Source: Streptomyces venezuelae ATCC 10712 (GTDB lineage Bacteria; Actinomycetota; Actinomycetes; Streptomycetales; Streptomycetaceae). From it: 64,000 nucleotides of DNA. Shown here in pieces: positions 33,620-42,023 of the stretch; within the stretch, counting starts at the first letter, position 1; each line of letters begins with the position of its first letter. Under the pieces are notes generated by a model. That model was not told where the DNA came from. It worked only from the letters and a program-made list of their open reading frames with translations, and made no database searches. The DNA is taken from positions 7,506,001 to 7,570,000 of the forward strand of contig NZ_CP029197.1 in the NCBI RefSeq assembly GCF_008639165.1, given 5' to 3'. A program made the translations under genes and the position numbers.

Positions 33620-34666
33620 CTACGTACGCCGCGGCGGCCCCGTCGATCCGCGAGGCGTCAAGGACGGCGTGGGCACCTGATATGCGCCCGTGTGGGTCCC
33701 CTCGATGACCCCGAACAGGGTTCGGGCGACCTGTTCGCCGAACTGGTGCACGTCGTGGCTCATCGCCGACAGCGGGGGGTGGGTGAGGCGGCACAGCTGG
33801 GAGTCGTCCCAGGCCAGCAGGGAGAGGTCGTCGGGGACCGCGAGCCCCATCTCCGCGGCCACCGCGGCCCCGGCGACGGCCATGATGTCGTTGTCGTACA
33901 CGATCGCCGTCGGCCGGTCCGGGGCCGTCAGAAGACTACGCGTCGCTCGCGCCCCCTCCTCCCCGACAAAGCCGGTCGCCACCTGCCGGCGTCCGTCCAG
34001 ACCCAGTTCGGTCATGGTGTCCTCGAACGCTGCCGCCCGGATGCCGCTGTGTCCGAGGCCGGCGGGGCCGCCGACGCGGGCGATGCGCCGGTGTCCGAGC
34101 GCGGCCAGGTAGCGCACCGCCTCCGCGGCCGCCGAGGCGTCGTCCGTCCACACCGAGGGGAACCCGCCGGTCAGCGACGGATGGCCGACGGCGACGGCCG
34201 GCATGCCGAGGGTCCGCAGGGGGGCGATGCGCGGGTCGTCCTGGTGGAAGTCGACGAGGATCGCCCCGCCGACGGTCCTGCCGCGCCACCACTCCTTGTA
34301 GAGGGCGGTCTCTTCGTCCAGGTCGCGGACGAGCCGGAGGAGGAGGGAGCAGGAGCGTTCGGCGAGGACGTCCTCGATGCCGGAGATGAACTCCATGTAG
34401 AAGGGTTCGAGGCCGAGGAGGCGGGCGGGCCGGCAGATCGCCAGGCCGACGATGCCCGCCCGCTGTCCGGAGAGGTTGCGCGCGGTCTGGTTCGGGCTCC
34501 AGCCGAGTTCCCCGGCCGCCGCGAAGATGCGCTCCCGAGTCGCTGGGGACACTCCTGGGCGGTTGTTGAAGGCGAGGGAGACGGCACCTTTGGACACCCC
34601 GGCCAGCGCGGCCACGTCGTTGATCGTGACCCGCTGGCCGGGGATGCGGGAGGCTGGGGCGCTCAC
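33620..34666 (-). CDS. LacI-family regulator of the mannan locus (first)
   Basis: A 348-residue repressor with HTH at residues 14-35 (TINDVAALAGVSKGAVSLAF), the hinge RERIFAAAGELGWSPNQTARNL, and a sugar-binding domain (LEPFYMEFISGIEDVLAERS ... IVYDNDIMAVAGAAVAAEMG). The GTG at 34666 overlaps the beta-mannosidase stop (GTGA), so the two genes are co-translated, tying it to mannan control. It is a paralog of the second LacI at 40.7 kb. I cannot tell from sequence which of the two operator families it binds, but one of TTAACCGGTTAA or GACAACGTTGTC is expected. Confidence 0.9.
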   Translation of the reverse strand: MSAPASRIPGQRVTINDVAALAGVSKGAVSLAFNNRPGVSPATRERIFAAAGELGWSPNQTARNLSGQRAGIVGLAICRPARLLGLEPFYMEFISGIEDVLAERSCSLLLRLVRDLDEETALYKEWWRGRTVGGAILVDFHQDDPRIAPLRTLGMPAVAVGHPSLTGGFPSVWTDDASAAAEAVRYLAALGHRRIARVGGPAGLGHSGIRAAAFEDTMTELGLDGRRQVATGFVGEEGARATRSLLTAPDRPTAIVYDNDIMAVAGAAVAAEMGLAVPDDLSLLAWDDSQLCRLTHPPLSAMSHDVHQFGEQVARTLFGVIEGTHTGAYQVPTPSLTPRGSTGPPRRT

Positions 34667-37062
34667 GCCGCTCCCACGCTGAACAGGGCCGCCCGTACGG
34701 CCTCCGGGTCGTCGCCCGCCCAGCCGCGCACGCCGATCCGGACCTCCTCGCCCGGCAGGAGGGTGACCAGGCCCTGGTCGGCGCGGGCCGTCGGGGCCAG
34801 CCGGTCCGCCTGGAGCAGGAGGTCCCGTACGAGGGTGCGGGCGGTGACGGTCACGACCGAGCCGCCCTCGCCGGACGGTTCGACGAGGACGTCGTACGCG
34901 GCCGCCGGATACGCGAACTCCTTCTCGTAGACCGGCAGGTGGACCGCCCGGAGGCCGTCCGCGTCGGCGACCAGCAGTTCCTTGCCGGAGTCGGCCGCCG
35001 GCAGGAGGGAAGCCGGGACGACCATCCGCACCACCGTCCGGGCCTCCGCCTCCAGGTCGAGGGCGACCTCCTTCAGCACGGTGCCGTCGGCGGCGACGCG
35101 GCGCAGGGTGACGGTGGTGCGCCAGGTGGTGCCGGACTGGTTGTCGAGGGCGAGCACCGGGCCCTCCTCCGCGGGGACCAGGCTGAGGAGCCGGTCGGCG
35201 TAGACGCGGCGCAGCTCGTGGTAGAGCGGCTTGAGGTGCCCGTCGCCGTCGATGGCCGCCCAACTGCTCACCGGCCAGCAGTCGTTGAGCTGCCACACGA
35301 TCGTGCCCGCGCAGACCGGCCAATGGGAGCGCCAGTGCTCGATGCCGGCGGCGACGGCGCGGGCCTGGACGACCTGGGCGAGGTAGTGCCAGCGGTCGAA
35401 GTCGCCGTCGGGCAGGCCGAAGTGGCGCTCGATGCCGCGGTTCAGCTTGCCGTTGCCGTCCTCGGCCTTCTGGTGGTGCAGCATCCCGGGGGAGTCGGGG
35501 GCCAGGTGCTCGCCGGGCAGGGCGCGCCGCAGGGTGCTGATCGCGGGCGGGGCCTGCCAGCCGAACTCGGCGCAGAAGCGGGGCACGTCGGCCCGGTACT
35601 CGGCGTAGTCCTGGCGGTTCCAGACCTCCCACGAGTGGTGGGTGCCGTGCCGGGGGTCGTTGGGGTGGTGGTCCCAGGAACCGGACCAGGGGCTGCCGGC
35701 GGCGTAGGGGCGGGTCGGGTCGAGCTCGGCGACGATCCGGGGCAGGGTCCCGAGGTAGTAGCCCTCGCCCCAGGAGTCGCCGGCCAGCGGCGCCTCCCAC
35801 TCCCAGTCGCGGAAGCCCCAGAGGTTCTCGTTGTTGCCGTTCCAGAGGACGAGGCTGGCGTGCGACATCAGGCGGACAACGTTGTCGCGCGCCTCGGCCT
35901 CCACTTCTCCGCGCAGCGGCTGCTCCTCGGGATACGCGGCGCAGGCGAAGAGGAAGTCCTGCCACACCATCAGGCCCAGCTCGTCGCAGACGTCGTAGAA
36001 GGCGTGGTCCTCGTAGATCCCGCCGCCCCAGATCCGTACGAGGTCGACGTTGGCCTCGGCGGCCTGGGTGAGACGGGTGCGGTACCGCTCGGGCGTGACC
36101 CGGGACGGCAGGACGTCGTCGGGGATCCAGTTGACGCCGCGTGCGAAGATCCGTACGCCGTTGACGACGAAGGTGAAGCCGGTGCCGTGGGCGTCCTCGG
36201 AGCGGTCGACGGTGACGGTACGGAAGCCGATCCGCCGCGACCAGGAGTCGAGCGGCGTGCCGTCCTCGTCCAGGAGCTCGACGTCGAGCCCGTACAGCGG
36301 CTGGGAGCCGTACCCGCGCGGCCACCACAACTCCGGCTCGGGCACCTCCAGTCGGAGCACTGCCTCCGCCCCCTCGAAGGAGGTCTCGGCGGCGACTCCG
36401 GCGACCGTGGCCCGCAGGGTGAGCGGACGGCCCGCCCCGTTCTCGGTGCGCGCGGTCCCGGCCCGCAGTTCGACGTGGCCGGTGGTGCCGTCCATGGTGA
36501 CCAGCGGGCGGACCTCGGCGAGGCGGGCGGTGGACCAGTGCTCGATCCGCACCGGGCGCCACATGCCGGCGGTGACCACGGTGGGGCCCCAGTCCCAGCC
36601 GAAGGAGCAGGCCATCTTGCGGATGTACTGGAAGGGTTCGGGGTAGACGTTGGGCCGGTCGCCGGTGAGCGCCCGGACCCTCTCCGCCTCGTCGTACGCC
36701 GAGTCGAAACGGACCTCCAGCGGCCCCGACCGGCCCGTGACGTCGAAGCGGTGGACGCGGTGCATGTTCCGCGTCGTACCGAGCGACTCCCCGCCGACGA
36801 AGACCTCTGCGGCGGTGTCCAGGCCCTCGAAGACCAGCTCGGAGCGCTCGTGCCCGCCGCCGTCGGCCGTCAGGTCCGTCAGGTACGACCACGCGCGACG
36901 GCCGACCCAGGCGATGTCGGTCTCGTTCGACCCGAGGAACGGGTCCGGTATCACTCCTGCGGCGAGCAGGTCGGTGTGGACACAACCGGGCACCTGCGCC
37001 GGGAGCACCGCGCCCTCGTGGCGCAGGCTCCACCCCTCGTGCAGCTGGGTGACGTCCTTCAT
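34663..37062 (-). CDS. Beta-mannosidase, GH2
   Basis: A 799-residue intracellular GH2 enzyme with the sugar-binding, immunoglobulin-like and TIM-barrel order of the family. The acid/base is Glu412 in VLWNGNNENLWG and the nucleophile Glu499 in FCAEFGWQAPP, both standard for beta-mannosidases; WWPRGYGSQPLY and GVNWIPDDVLPSR are further marks. No signal peptide, so it hydrolyses imported manno-oligosaccharides to mannose. ATG 37062 has GGAG upstream and removes a non-conserved lead of the longer frame. It is divergent from the ABC importer, with TGAACCGGTGAA 83 bp before its start and an unusual perfect GACAACGTTGTC inside it. Confidence 0.93.
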   Translation of the reverse strand: MKDVTQLHEGWSLRHEGAVLPAQVPGCVHTDLLAAGVIPDPFLGSNETDIAWVGRRAWSYLTDLTADGGGHERSELVFEGLDTAAEVFVGGESLGTTRNMHRVHRFDVTGRSGPLEVRFDSAYDEAERVRALTGDRPNVYPEPFQYIRKMACSFGWDWGPTVVTAGMWRPVRIEHWSTARLAEVRPLVTMDGTTGHVELRAGTARTENGAGRPLTLRATVAGVAAETSFEGAEAVLRLEVPEPELWWPRGYGSQPLYGLDVELLDEDGTPLDSWSRRIGFRTVTVDRSEDAHGTGFTFVVNGVRIFARGVNWIPDDVLPSRVTPERYRTRLTQAAEANVDLVRIWGGGIYEDHAFYDVCDELGLMVWQDFLFACAAYPEEQPLRGEVEAEARDNVVRLMSHASLVLWNGNNENLWGFRDWEWEAPLAGDSWGEGYYLGTLPRIVAELDPTRPYAAGSPWSGSWDHHPNDPRHGTHHSWEVWNRQDYAEYRADVPRFCAEFGWQAPPAISTLRRALPGEHLAPDSPGMLHHQKAEDGNGKLNRGIERHFGLPDGDFDRWHYLAQVVQARAVAAGIEHWRSHWPVCAGTIVWQLNDCWPVSSWAAIDGDGHLKPLYHELRRVYADRLLSLVPAEEGPVLALDNQSGTTWRTTVTLRRVAADGTVLKEVALDLEAEARTVVRMVVPASLLPAADSGKELLVADADGLRAVHLPVYEKEFAYPAAAYDVLVEPSGEGGSVVTVTARTLVRDLLLQADRLAPTARADQGLVTLLPGEEVRIGVRGWAGDDPEAVRAALFSVGAA
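35875..35886. promoter_or_regulatory. Intragenic GACAACGTTGTC palindrome
   Basis: An exact copy of the operator palindrome found at 29466 and 47490, lying in the beta-mannosidase gene and coding for Asp-Asn-Val-Val (393-396). It may be an intragenic operator or a coincidence of codon choice. Confidence 0.3.
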
Positions 37063-37144
37063 GGTGTGCGGCTCCAATCGCCTGGCAGTGGGCGGGATGC
37101 GTGTACGGGCCGACAAGCTAGCCGTACATTTACTTAACTGTCCA

Positions 37145-37275
37145 TGAACCGGTGAAGCGTAGGTGGTCAGCACGGTGCGCAGCGCATCGGGCACATGGCC
37201 GCATCGGCACTTGGCAATCGGCTGGTCCGGGTAACGATTAGGCATCACGCTGGAAATCAACACTTTACCGGTTCA
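37145..37275. promoter_or_regulatory. Operators in the divergent beta-mannosidase / ABC spacer
   Basis: TGAACCGGTGAA (37145-37156) lies 83 bp before the beta-mannosidase start and TTTACCGGTTCA (37264-37275) 67 bp before the binding-protein start; each matches 10 of 12 bases of TTAACCGGTTAA with the ACCGGT core intact. A further half site ACTTAACT is at 37132. The spacer has no gene. Confidence 0.6.
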
Positions 37276-37341
37276 CGACTGGCTGACATAGTGCCGTCAT
37301 CCCACCGATGACCTGAGCCGTGACTTTGAAGGAGTTGGGCC

Positions 37342-38667
37342 ATGGGGAACAAGAAGACGACGGCACTTTCGGGCGCTGTGCTGGCCGCCGTGATGCTCGC
37401 GCTGTCGGCGTGCGGCGGCGGAGGCGGCGGTGCCACCGGAGAGGTGGCCGCGCCTCCGTCGGACCCGAAGGAGGTCTCCGGCGAGATCAAGGTCCTGACC
37501 CAGCGGACCGACCTGGTCCAGAGCGGGGCGCTGCAGAAGTACGCGTCCGAGTTCAACAAGGTCTACCCGAAGGTGAAGGTCACGTTCGACGGCATCACCG
37601 ACTACGAGGGGGAGGTGAAGATCCGCATGAACACCAAGGAGTACGGTGACGTGCTCTTCATCCCCGGGGCGGTGGCCAAGAACGACTACCCGAAGTTCTT
37701 CGCCCCTCTCGGGACCACCGACGAACTCTCGAAGTACCGCTTCAGCGACAAGACCGAGGTGGACGGCAAGGTCTACGGCATCGCGCAGTTCGGCACCGCC
37801 AACGGCTTCGTCTACAACAAGAAGCTGTGGCAGCAGGCGGGCGTCACCGCGTGGCCGAAGAGCACGGACGAGTTCCTGGCCGGCCTGAAGGCGATCAAGG
37901 ACAAGACTGGTGCCACCCCGTACTACACCAACTTCAAGGACGGATGGCCGCTGGTCCAGTGGACCAGCAACCTCGGTGTCGTCGGCTGTGACGCCCAGGC
38001 GAGCAACGCGCTCGCGGGCCCGGTCTCCCCCTGGAAGGCCGGGAGCGAGCTGAACGTCGTCGACAGCCTCCTCTACAGCATCGCGAAGCAGGGGCTGTCG
38101 GAGAAGGATCCGACGACTACGAACTGGGAAGTCTCCAAGGCGCTCCTCGGCGAAGGCAAGATCGCCACGATGATGCTGGGCTCCTGGTCGATCACGCAGA
38201 TGCAGGCCGCCGCGGTGGAGGCCGGTGGCTCGGCCGACGACATCGGCTTCATGCCCTTCCCGGTCCAGAAGGGCGGCAAGCACTGTGCCGCCCTGGTTTC
38301 CGACTACCAGCAGGCCGTGAGCGTCTACTCGGAGAACAAGCCGGCGGCGCGCGCTTGGGTGGACTGGTTCACCGAGAAGTCGGGCTTCGCGGAGAAGGAG
38401 GGTGTGGTCTCCGCGGTCAAGTCGGCACCCATGCCCGCCACCCTGAAGGACTTCGTTGACAACGATGTCATGCTCTTCGACCGCTCCGAGGCGAAGACCG
38501 CGGCCGTCAACGACATCGACGAGGCGGCCGAGATCGGCCTCAACAAGCAGGACTACCGTCAGAAGCTGATCGACACGGCCCGGGGGGCCGCGAAGGGCAG
38601 CCTGGAGGACTTCTTCGCCGACCTGAACAAGAGGTGGGACGAGGCGGCGAAGACCGTCGGTAGCTGA
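37342..38667 (+). CDS. Sugar ABC transporter substrate-binding lipoprotein (manno-oligosaccharide)
   Basis: A 441-residue family 1 binding protein: signal MGNKKTTALSGAVLAAVMLA, lipobox LSAC followed by a glycine run, then the mature domain with ADxF-like hinge features (GTANGFVYNKKLW, MMLGSWSITQ). AAGGAG is nine bases upstream. With the two permeases next, it forms an importer of mannan oligosaccharides; the substrate is inferred from the locus. No ATPase gene is present; Streptomyces importers of this type usually share MsiK, encoded elsewhere. A GC-rich stem between this gene and the permeases can keep the binding protein more abundant. Confidence 0.9.
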   Translation: MGNKKTTALSGAVLAAVMLALSACGGGGGGATGEVAAPPSDPKEVSGEIKVLTQRTDLVQSGALQKYASEFNKVYPKVKVTFDGITDYEGEVKIRMNTKEYGDVLFIPGAVAKNDYPKFFAPLGTTDELSKYRFSDKTEVDGKVYGIAQFGTANGFVYNKKLWQQAGVTAWPKSTDEFLAGLKAIKDKTGATPYYTNFKDGWPLVQWTSNLGVVGCDAQASNALAGPVSPWKAGSELNVVDSLLYSIAKQGLSEKDPTTTNWEVSKALLGEGKIATMMLGSWSITQMQAAAVEAGGSADDIGFMPFPVQKGGKHCAALVSDYQQAVSVYSENKPAARAWVDWFTEKSGFAEKEGVVSAVKSAPMPATLKDFVDNDVMLFDRSEAKTAAVNDIDEAAEIGLNKQDYRQKLIDTARGAAKGSLEDFFADLNKRWDEAAKTVGS

Positions 38668-38679
38668 TACCGGCGGAGC

Positions 38680-38711
38680 GGGCCCCGGCCGTACGACACC
38701 GGCCGGGGCCC
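38680..38711 (+). terminator. Intercistronic stem after the binding-protein gene
   Basis: GGGCCCCGGCCG and its complement (38680-38691, 38700-38711) form a 12-bp stem with an 8-nt loop in the 81-bp gap to the permease gene. No T-run follows, so partial termination or RNA stabilisation is more likely than full termination. Confidence 0.6.
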
Positions 38712-38748
38712 CCTGGACCTTCCGCACTCGCGGACACGAAAGGCCGAC

Positions 38749-39762
38749 ATGACCCACACCACCGACACCGCACCAGAGGGCGCCGCCATGACAGGGCGAT
38801 CCAGCACGCGCAAAGCCAAGGCCGATACGAGGGGGAGCCGGCGCAACCAGGCGGGCCGCCGCGGTCCTACCGCCGGACGGACGAGATCCTGGCGCGACTC
38901 GCCGCTGCGGCGGATCACGCCGTGGCTCTTCCTGGCGGCTCCCCTGGCCCTGCTGATCACGTTCACCTACGTCCCCGTCGCGAGCATGATCTCGTACAGC
39001 TTCACCGACTGGGACGGCGTGAGCCCGGACCGGGAGAACGTGGGCTTCGACAACTACGTCAGCATCTTCACGCGCCCCGAGCTCTTCCGCGTCTTCTTCG
39101 TCAGCGGCTACTACCTCGCGGCGTCCGTGGTCCAGATCGTGGTCGCGCTCTACTTCGCGGTGATCCTCAGCTTCAACCTGCGGTTCCGGAACTTCTTCAA
39201 GGGGATCCTGTTCTTCCCCTACCTGATCAACGGCGTCGCGATCGGCTTCGTCTTCCTGTACTTCTTCCAGGACGGCGGCACGCTCGACTCGGTGCTCGCC
39301 TGGCTGGGCGTGAGCACCGACCACGCGTGGCTCGGCGACCCGACCTCCGCGAACGTGTCCCTCGCGGGCGTCTCCGTCTGGCGCTTCACCGGACTGAACT
39401 TCGTCCTCTTCCTCGGCGCGATCCAGTCCATCCCGAGCGAGCTGTACGAGGCGGCCGAGCTCGACGGGGCCGGGAAGTGGCAGCAGTTCCGGCACATCAT
39501 CGCCCCGAGCATCAAGCCCGTCATCAGCCTCAGCGCCATCCTGGCGATCTCCGGATCCCTCTCAGTCTTCGAGATCCCCTACATCATGACCGGCGGCGCG
39601 ACCGGCACCCAGACCTTCGTCATCCAGACGATCAAGCTCGCCTTCCAGTTCAACAAGACCGGCCTGGCCTCGGCCGCGGCCGTGGTGCTGCTCCTGATCA
39701 TCCTGCTGATCACCTGGATCCAGCGCCGGCTCGTGCCCGACGACAAGGTGGACCTCGTATGA
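38749..39762 (+). CDS. Sugar ABC transporter permease, MalF-type
   Basis: A 337-residue permease with a long basic N-terminus and six hydrophobic segments beginning ITPWLFLAAPLALLITFTYV. The EAA loop that contacts the ATPase is EAAELDGAGKWQQFRHIIAP. GAAAGG precedes the ATG at 38749; another ATG at 38788 would drop part of the tail. Its stop overlaps the next permease start (ATGA). It is the first membrane half of the mannan oligosaccharide importer. Confidence 0.9.
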   Translation: MTHTTDTAPEGAAMTGRSSTRKAKADTRGSRRNQAGRRGPTAGRTRSWRDSPLRRITPWLFLAAPLALLITFTYVPVASMISYSFTDWDGVSPDRENVGFDNYVSIFTRPELFRVFFVSGYYLAASVVQIVVALYFAVILSFNLRFRNFFKGILFFPYLINGVAIGFVFLYFFQDGGTLDSVLAWLGVSTDHAWLGDPTSANVSLAGVSVWRFTGLNFVLFLGAIQSIPSELYEAAELDGAGKWQQFRHIIAPSIKPVISLSAILAISGSLSVFEIPYIMTGGATGTQTFVIQTIKLAFQFNKTGLASAAAVVLLLIILLITWIQRRLVPDDKVDLV

Positions 39763-40634
39763 CCTCCCCCGACCTCACCGCCGCCCCGAACCGGCCCCGC
39801 CCCGCGCGCCGACGGCTGCCGGTGGGCGGCGTGCTGACCTATCTGTCGCTCCTCGTGGCGACCGCGGTCGTCCTGATCCCGCTGGTGGTCGTCTTCCTGA
39901 CGTCGCTCAAGACCTCGAAGGAGGTCGGCGACGGCAGCGCGCTCTCCCTGCCCGGGAACTGGTTCAACTTCGACAACTACGTCACGGCGTTCAACGACGG
40001 CAAGATGCTCTTGGCCTTCGGGAACACCGCCTTCATCCTGCTGTTCTCGATCGGCGGTACGGTGATCATCGGCTCGATGACCGCCTACGCTGTCGACCGC
40101 TTCGACTTCCGTGGCAAGAGGCTCGTCATGGCCGGCTTCCTGATCGCCACCCTCGTCCCCAGCGTCACCACCCAGGTTGCGACCTTCCAGGTGATCAACG
40201 GCTTCGGCCTGGTCGACACCCGCTGGGCTCCGATCCTGCTCTACATGGGCACCGACATCGTCTCGGTCTATATCTTCCTGCAGTTCATCCGTGGCATCCC
40301 GGTCTCGCTCGACGAGGCTGCCCGGCTCGACGGCGCCAACGCCTTCACGATCTACCGGAAGATCATTTTCCCGCTGCTCAAGCCCGCGATCGCGACCGTC
40401 GTCATCATCAAGGGGATCACCACCTACAACGACTTCTACATTCCCTTCCTCTACATGCACTCCGAGGACCTGGGGACCATCTCGACCGCGCTCTTCCGCT
40501 TCAAGGGCCCCTTCGGCGCCCACTGGGAGGCCATCTCCGCCGGAGCGATCCTCGTCATCGTCCCGACGTTGATCATCTTCCTGTTGCTCCAGCGCTGGAT
40601 CTACAACGGCTTCGCCCAGGGGGCCACCAAGTAG
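39759..40634 (+). CDS. Sugar ABC transporter permease, MalG-type
   Basis: A 291-residue permease with six hydrophobic segments, starting GVLTYLSLLVATAVVLIPLVVVF. The EAA loop is DEAARLDGANAFTIYRKIIFP. It is translationally coupled to the MalF-type gene by ATGA and followed by a strong hairpin terminator, so the importer operon ends here. Partner ATPase is not in the window. Confidence 0.9.
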   Translation: MTSPDLTAAPNRPRPARRRLPVGGVLTYLSLLVATAVVLIPLVVVFLTSLKTSKEVGDGSALSLPGNWFNFDNYVTAFNDGKMLLAFGNTAFILLFSIGGTVIIGSMTAYAVDRFDFRGKRLVMAGFLIATLVPSVTTQVATFQVINGFGLVDTRWAPILLYMGTDIVSVYIFLQFIRGIPVSLDEAARLDGANAFTIYRKIIFPLLKPAIATVVIIKGITTYNDFYIPFLYMHSEDLGTISTALFRFKGPFGAHWEAISAGAILVIVPTLIIFLLLQRWIYNGFAQGATK

Positions 40635-40646
40635 AAGAAGCAGCGT

Positions 40647-40684
40647 GTCGAGGCCGGGGCGTACGGGGGCGGCCCGGCCTCGAC
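40647..40684. terminator. Bidirectional terminator between importer and second LacI
   Basis: GTCGAGGCCGGG at 40647-40658 pairs perfectly with 40673-40684, between convergent genes. Confidence 0.7.
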
Positions 40685-40704
40685 GCGCCCCCACGGGCCA
40701 GTGG

Positions 40705-41742
40705 TCAACGCGTGGCCGGGTCCGGCGGCGGGGGAGCGGTACTACCCCTGGGCACAAATTGCGCGTACCCCTCGCGCGCGTCGACGACGTCCTCCCCGCC
40801 GATGAGGGAGAGCAGCGCGGTCGCGGAGTGGGCTCCGTACGCTGGGATGTCGCGGGTGACGGCCGACAGCGTCGGGCGCACGACCTGTGTGAGCGGTGAC
40901 TCGTCCCAGGCGACGACGGACAGGTCGGCAGGGATGGAGAGGCCCAGCTCCTGGGCCACAGAGAGCGCGGCCACGGCCATGATGTCGTTGTCGAAGATGA
41001 GCGCCGTCGGCCGTGCGGGCGCGATCAGTAGCGCCCGAGCGGCCCGCGCGCCCGCATCGCCGGTGTAGTCGGTGTGCACCACCGTCGCCTCGGAGATCCC
41101 TGCCTCCCGGGACGCCTCCGCGAGCGCGGCGTCGCGGACCGCCGTGTGCGCGAACGCGGCGGGGCCCGCCACCCGCGCGATCCGCCGGTGGCCCAGCGCC
41201 GCCAGGTACCGCACGATCTCGTAGACGCTCGCGCCGTCGTCCGACCAGATCGCCGGCACGCCCCCGGCGACCTCCGGCGGCCCGATGGCCACCGCGGGCA
41301 GACCAATCTCCCGGACCGCTCCGACCCGTTCGTCGTCGGTCCGCAGGTCCATCAGGAAGACGCCGTCCACACGCCGCTCGCCCCACCAGCGACGGCAGAC
41401 CTCGATCTCCTGCTCCTGGTCCCCCGCCATCTGGAGCATCAGCGCGTACGCGTGCTCGGCGAGCACGGCCTCCACGCCGCTGATGAACTCCATGAAGAAG
41501 GGCTCGACCCCGAGTGTCCGCGCCGGCCGCCGCACGATCAGTCCGACCGCCTGCGCCCGACCCCCGGTCAGTGCCCGGGCCGCGCTGTTCGGCCGCCAGC
41601 CCAGTTCCTCGGCGATGTTCTTGATCGAGGCGCGGGTGGCCTCCGACACTCCGGGCTGGTCGTTGAGCGCGTACGAGACCGCCACCTTCGACACGCCCGC
41701 CCGCCGGGCGATGTCCGCCATCGTCGGCCGCTTCACCTGCAC
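40705..41742 (-). CDS. LacI-family regulator of the mannan locus (second)
   Basis: A 345-residue repressor with HTH MADIARRAGVSKVAVSYALN near residues 8-27 and a sugar-binding domain carrying VEPFFMEFISGVEAVLAEHA and ALIFDNDIMAVAALSVAQEL, closely parallel to the first LacI. GTG 41742 follows GGAG by six bases. It is divergent from the broken mannanase gene, and the perfect TTAACCGGTTAA palindrome lies in the shared spacer, favouring this protein as the one that binds that site and its own promoter. The assignment is an inference from position. Confidence 0.88.
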   Translation of the reverse strand: MQVKRPTMADIARRAGVSKVAVSYALNDQPGVSEATRASIKNIAEELGWRPNSAARALTGGRAQAVGLIVRRPARTLGVEPFFMEFISGVEAVLAEHAYALMLQMAGDQEQEIEVCRRWWGERRVDGVFLMDLRTDDERVGAVREIGLPAVAIGPPEVAGGVPAIWSDDGASVYEIVRYLAALGHRRIARVAGPAAFAHTAVRDAALAEASREAGISEATVVHTDYTGDAGARAARALLIAPARPTALIFDNDIMAVAALSVAQELGLSIPADLSVVAWDESPLTQVVRPTLSAVTRDIPAYGAHSATALLSLIGGEDVVDAREGYAQFVPRGSTAPPPPDPATR

Positions 41743-41901
41743 CCCAGCTCCATCCTGAACTCTCGACGCTTCGACCCTACCGCCAGGCCGTGCTCCTGGT
41801 GGCTGGCCTCCTTGACGCAACGTGCGGGAGACCCGACAGGGGCTGTGCCGGCAGGCGGATTTCTGTACCAACAGGCCATAAATCAAAGCTAGTTGAAACC
41901 G

Positions 41902-41950
41902 TTGACATGTCCTGCTGCCCTCTCTACGGTCCCCAAAGTTAACCGGTTAA
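41902..41950 (+). promoter_or_regulatory. Promoter and perfect TTAACCGGTTAA operator
   Basis: TTGACA (41902-41907), a 17-bp spacer and TACGGT (41925-41930) form a good vegetative promoter. The perfect palindrome TTAACCGGTTAA at 41939-41950 covers the expected transcription start, the usual place for a LacI-type block. It serves the second mannanase gene. Confidence 0.75.
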
Positions 41951-42023
41951 TTTCTGTTGAGGGTAAGCCGCCCCTCAGGCGACCGGTTCTTCCTCCAGCT
42001 CCCTCAGGACGAAGGGAACTCCT

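Noticed and set aside
33620..37033. A single 1137-residue frame spanning LacI and most of beta-mannosidase
   Set aside because: Only its C-terminal part from 34666 is a protein (the LacI regulator); the rest is an out-of-frame shadow of the GH2 gene.
38457..38470. GACAACGATGTC-like site in the importer binding-protein gene
   Set aside because: One mismatch breaks the palindrome and it encodes normal residues; weaker than the intragenic copy at 35875.
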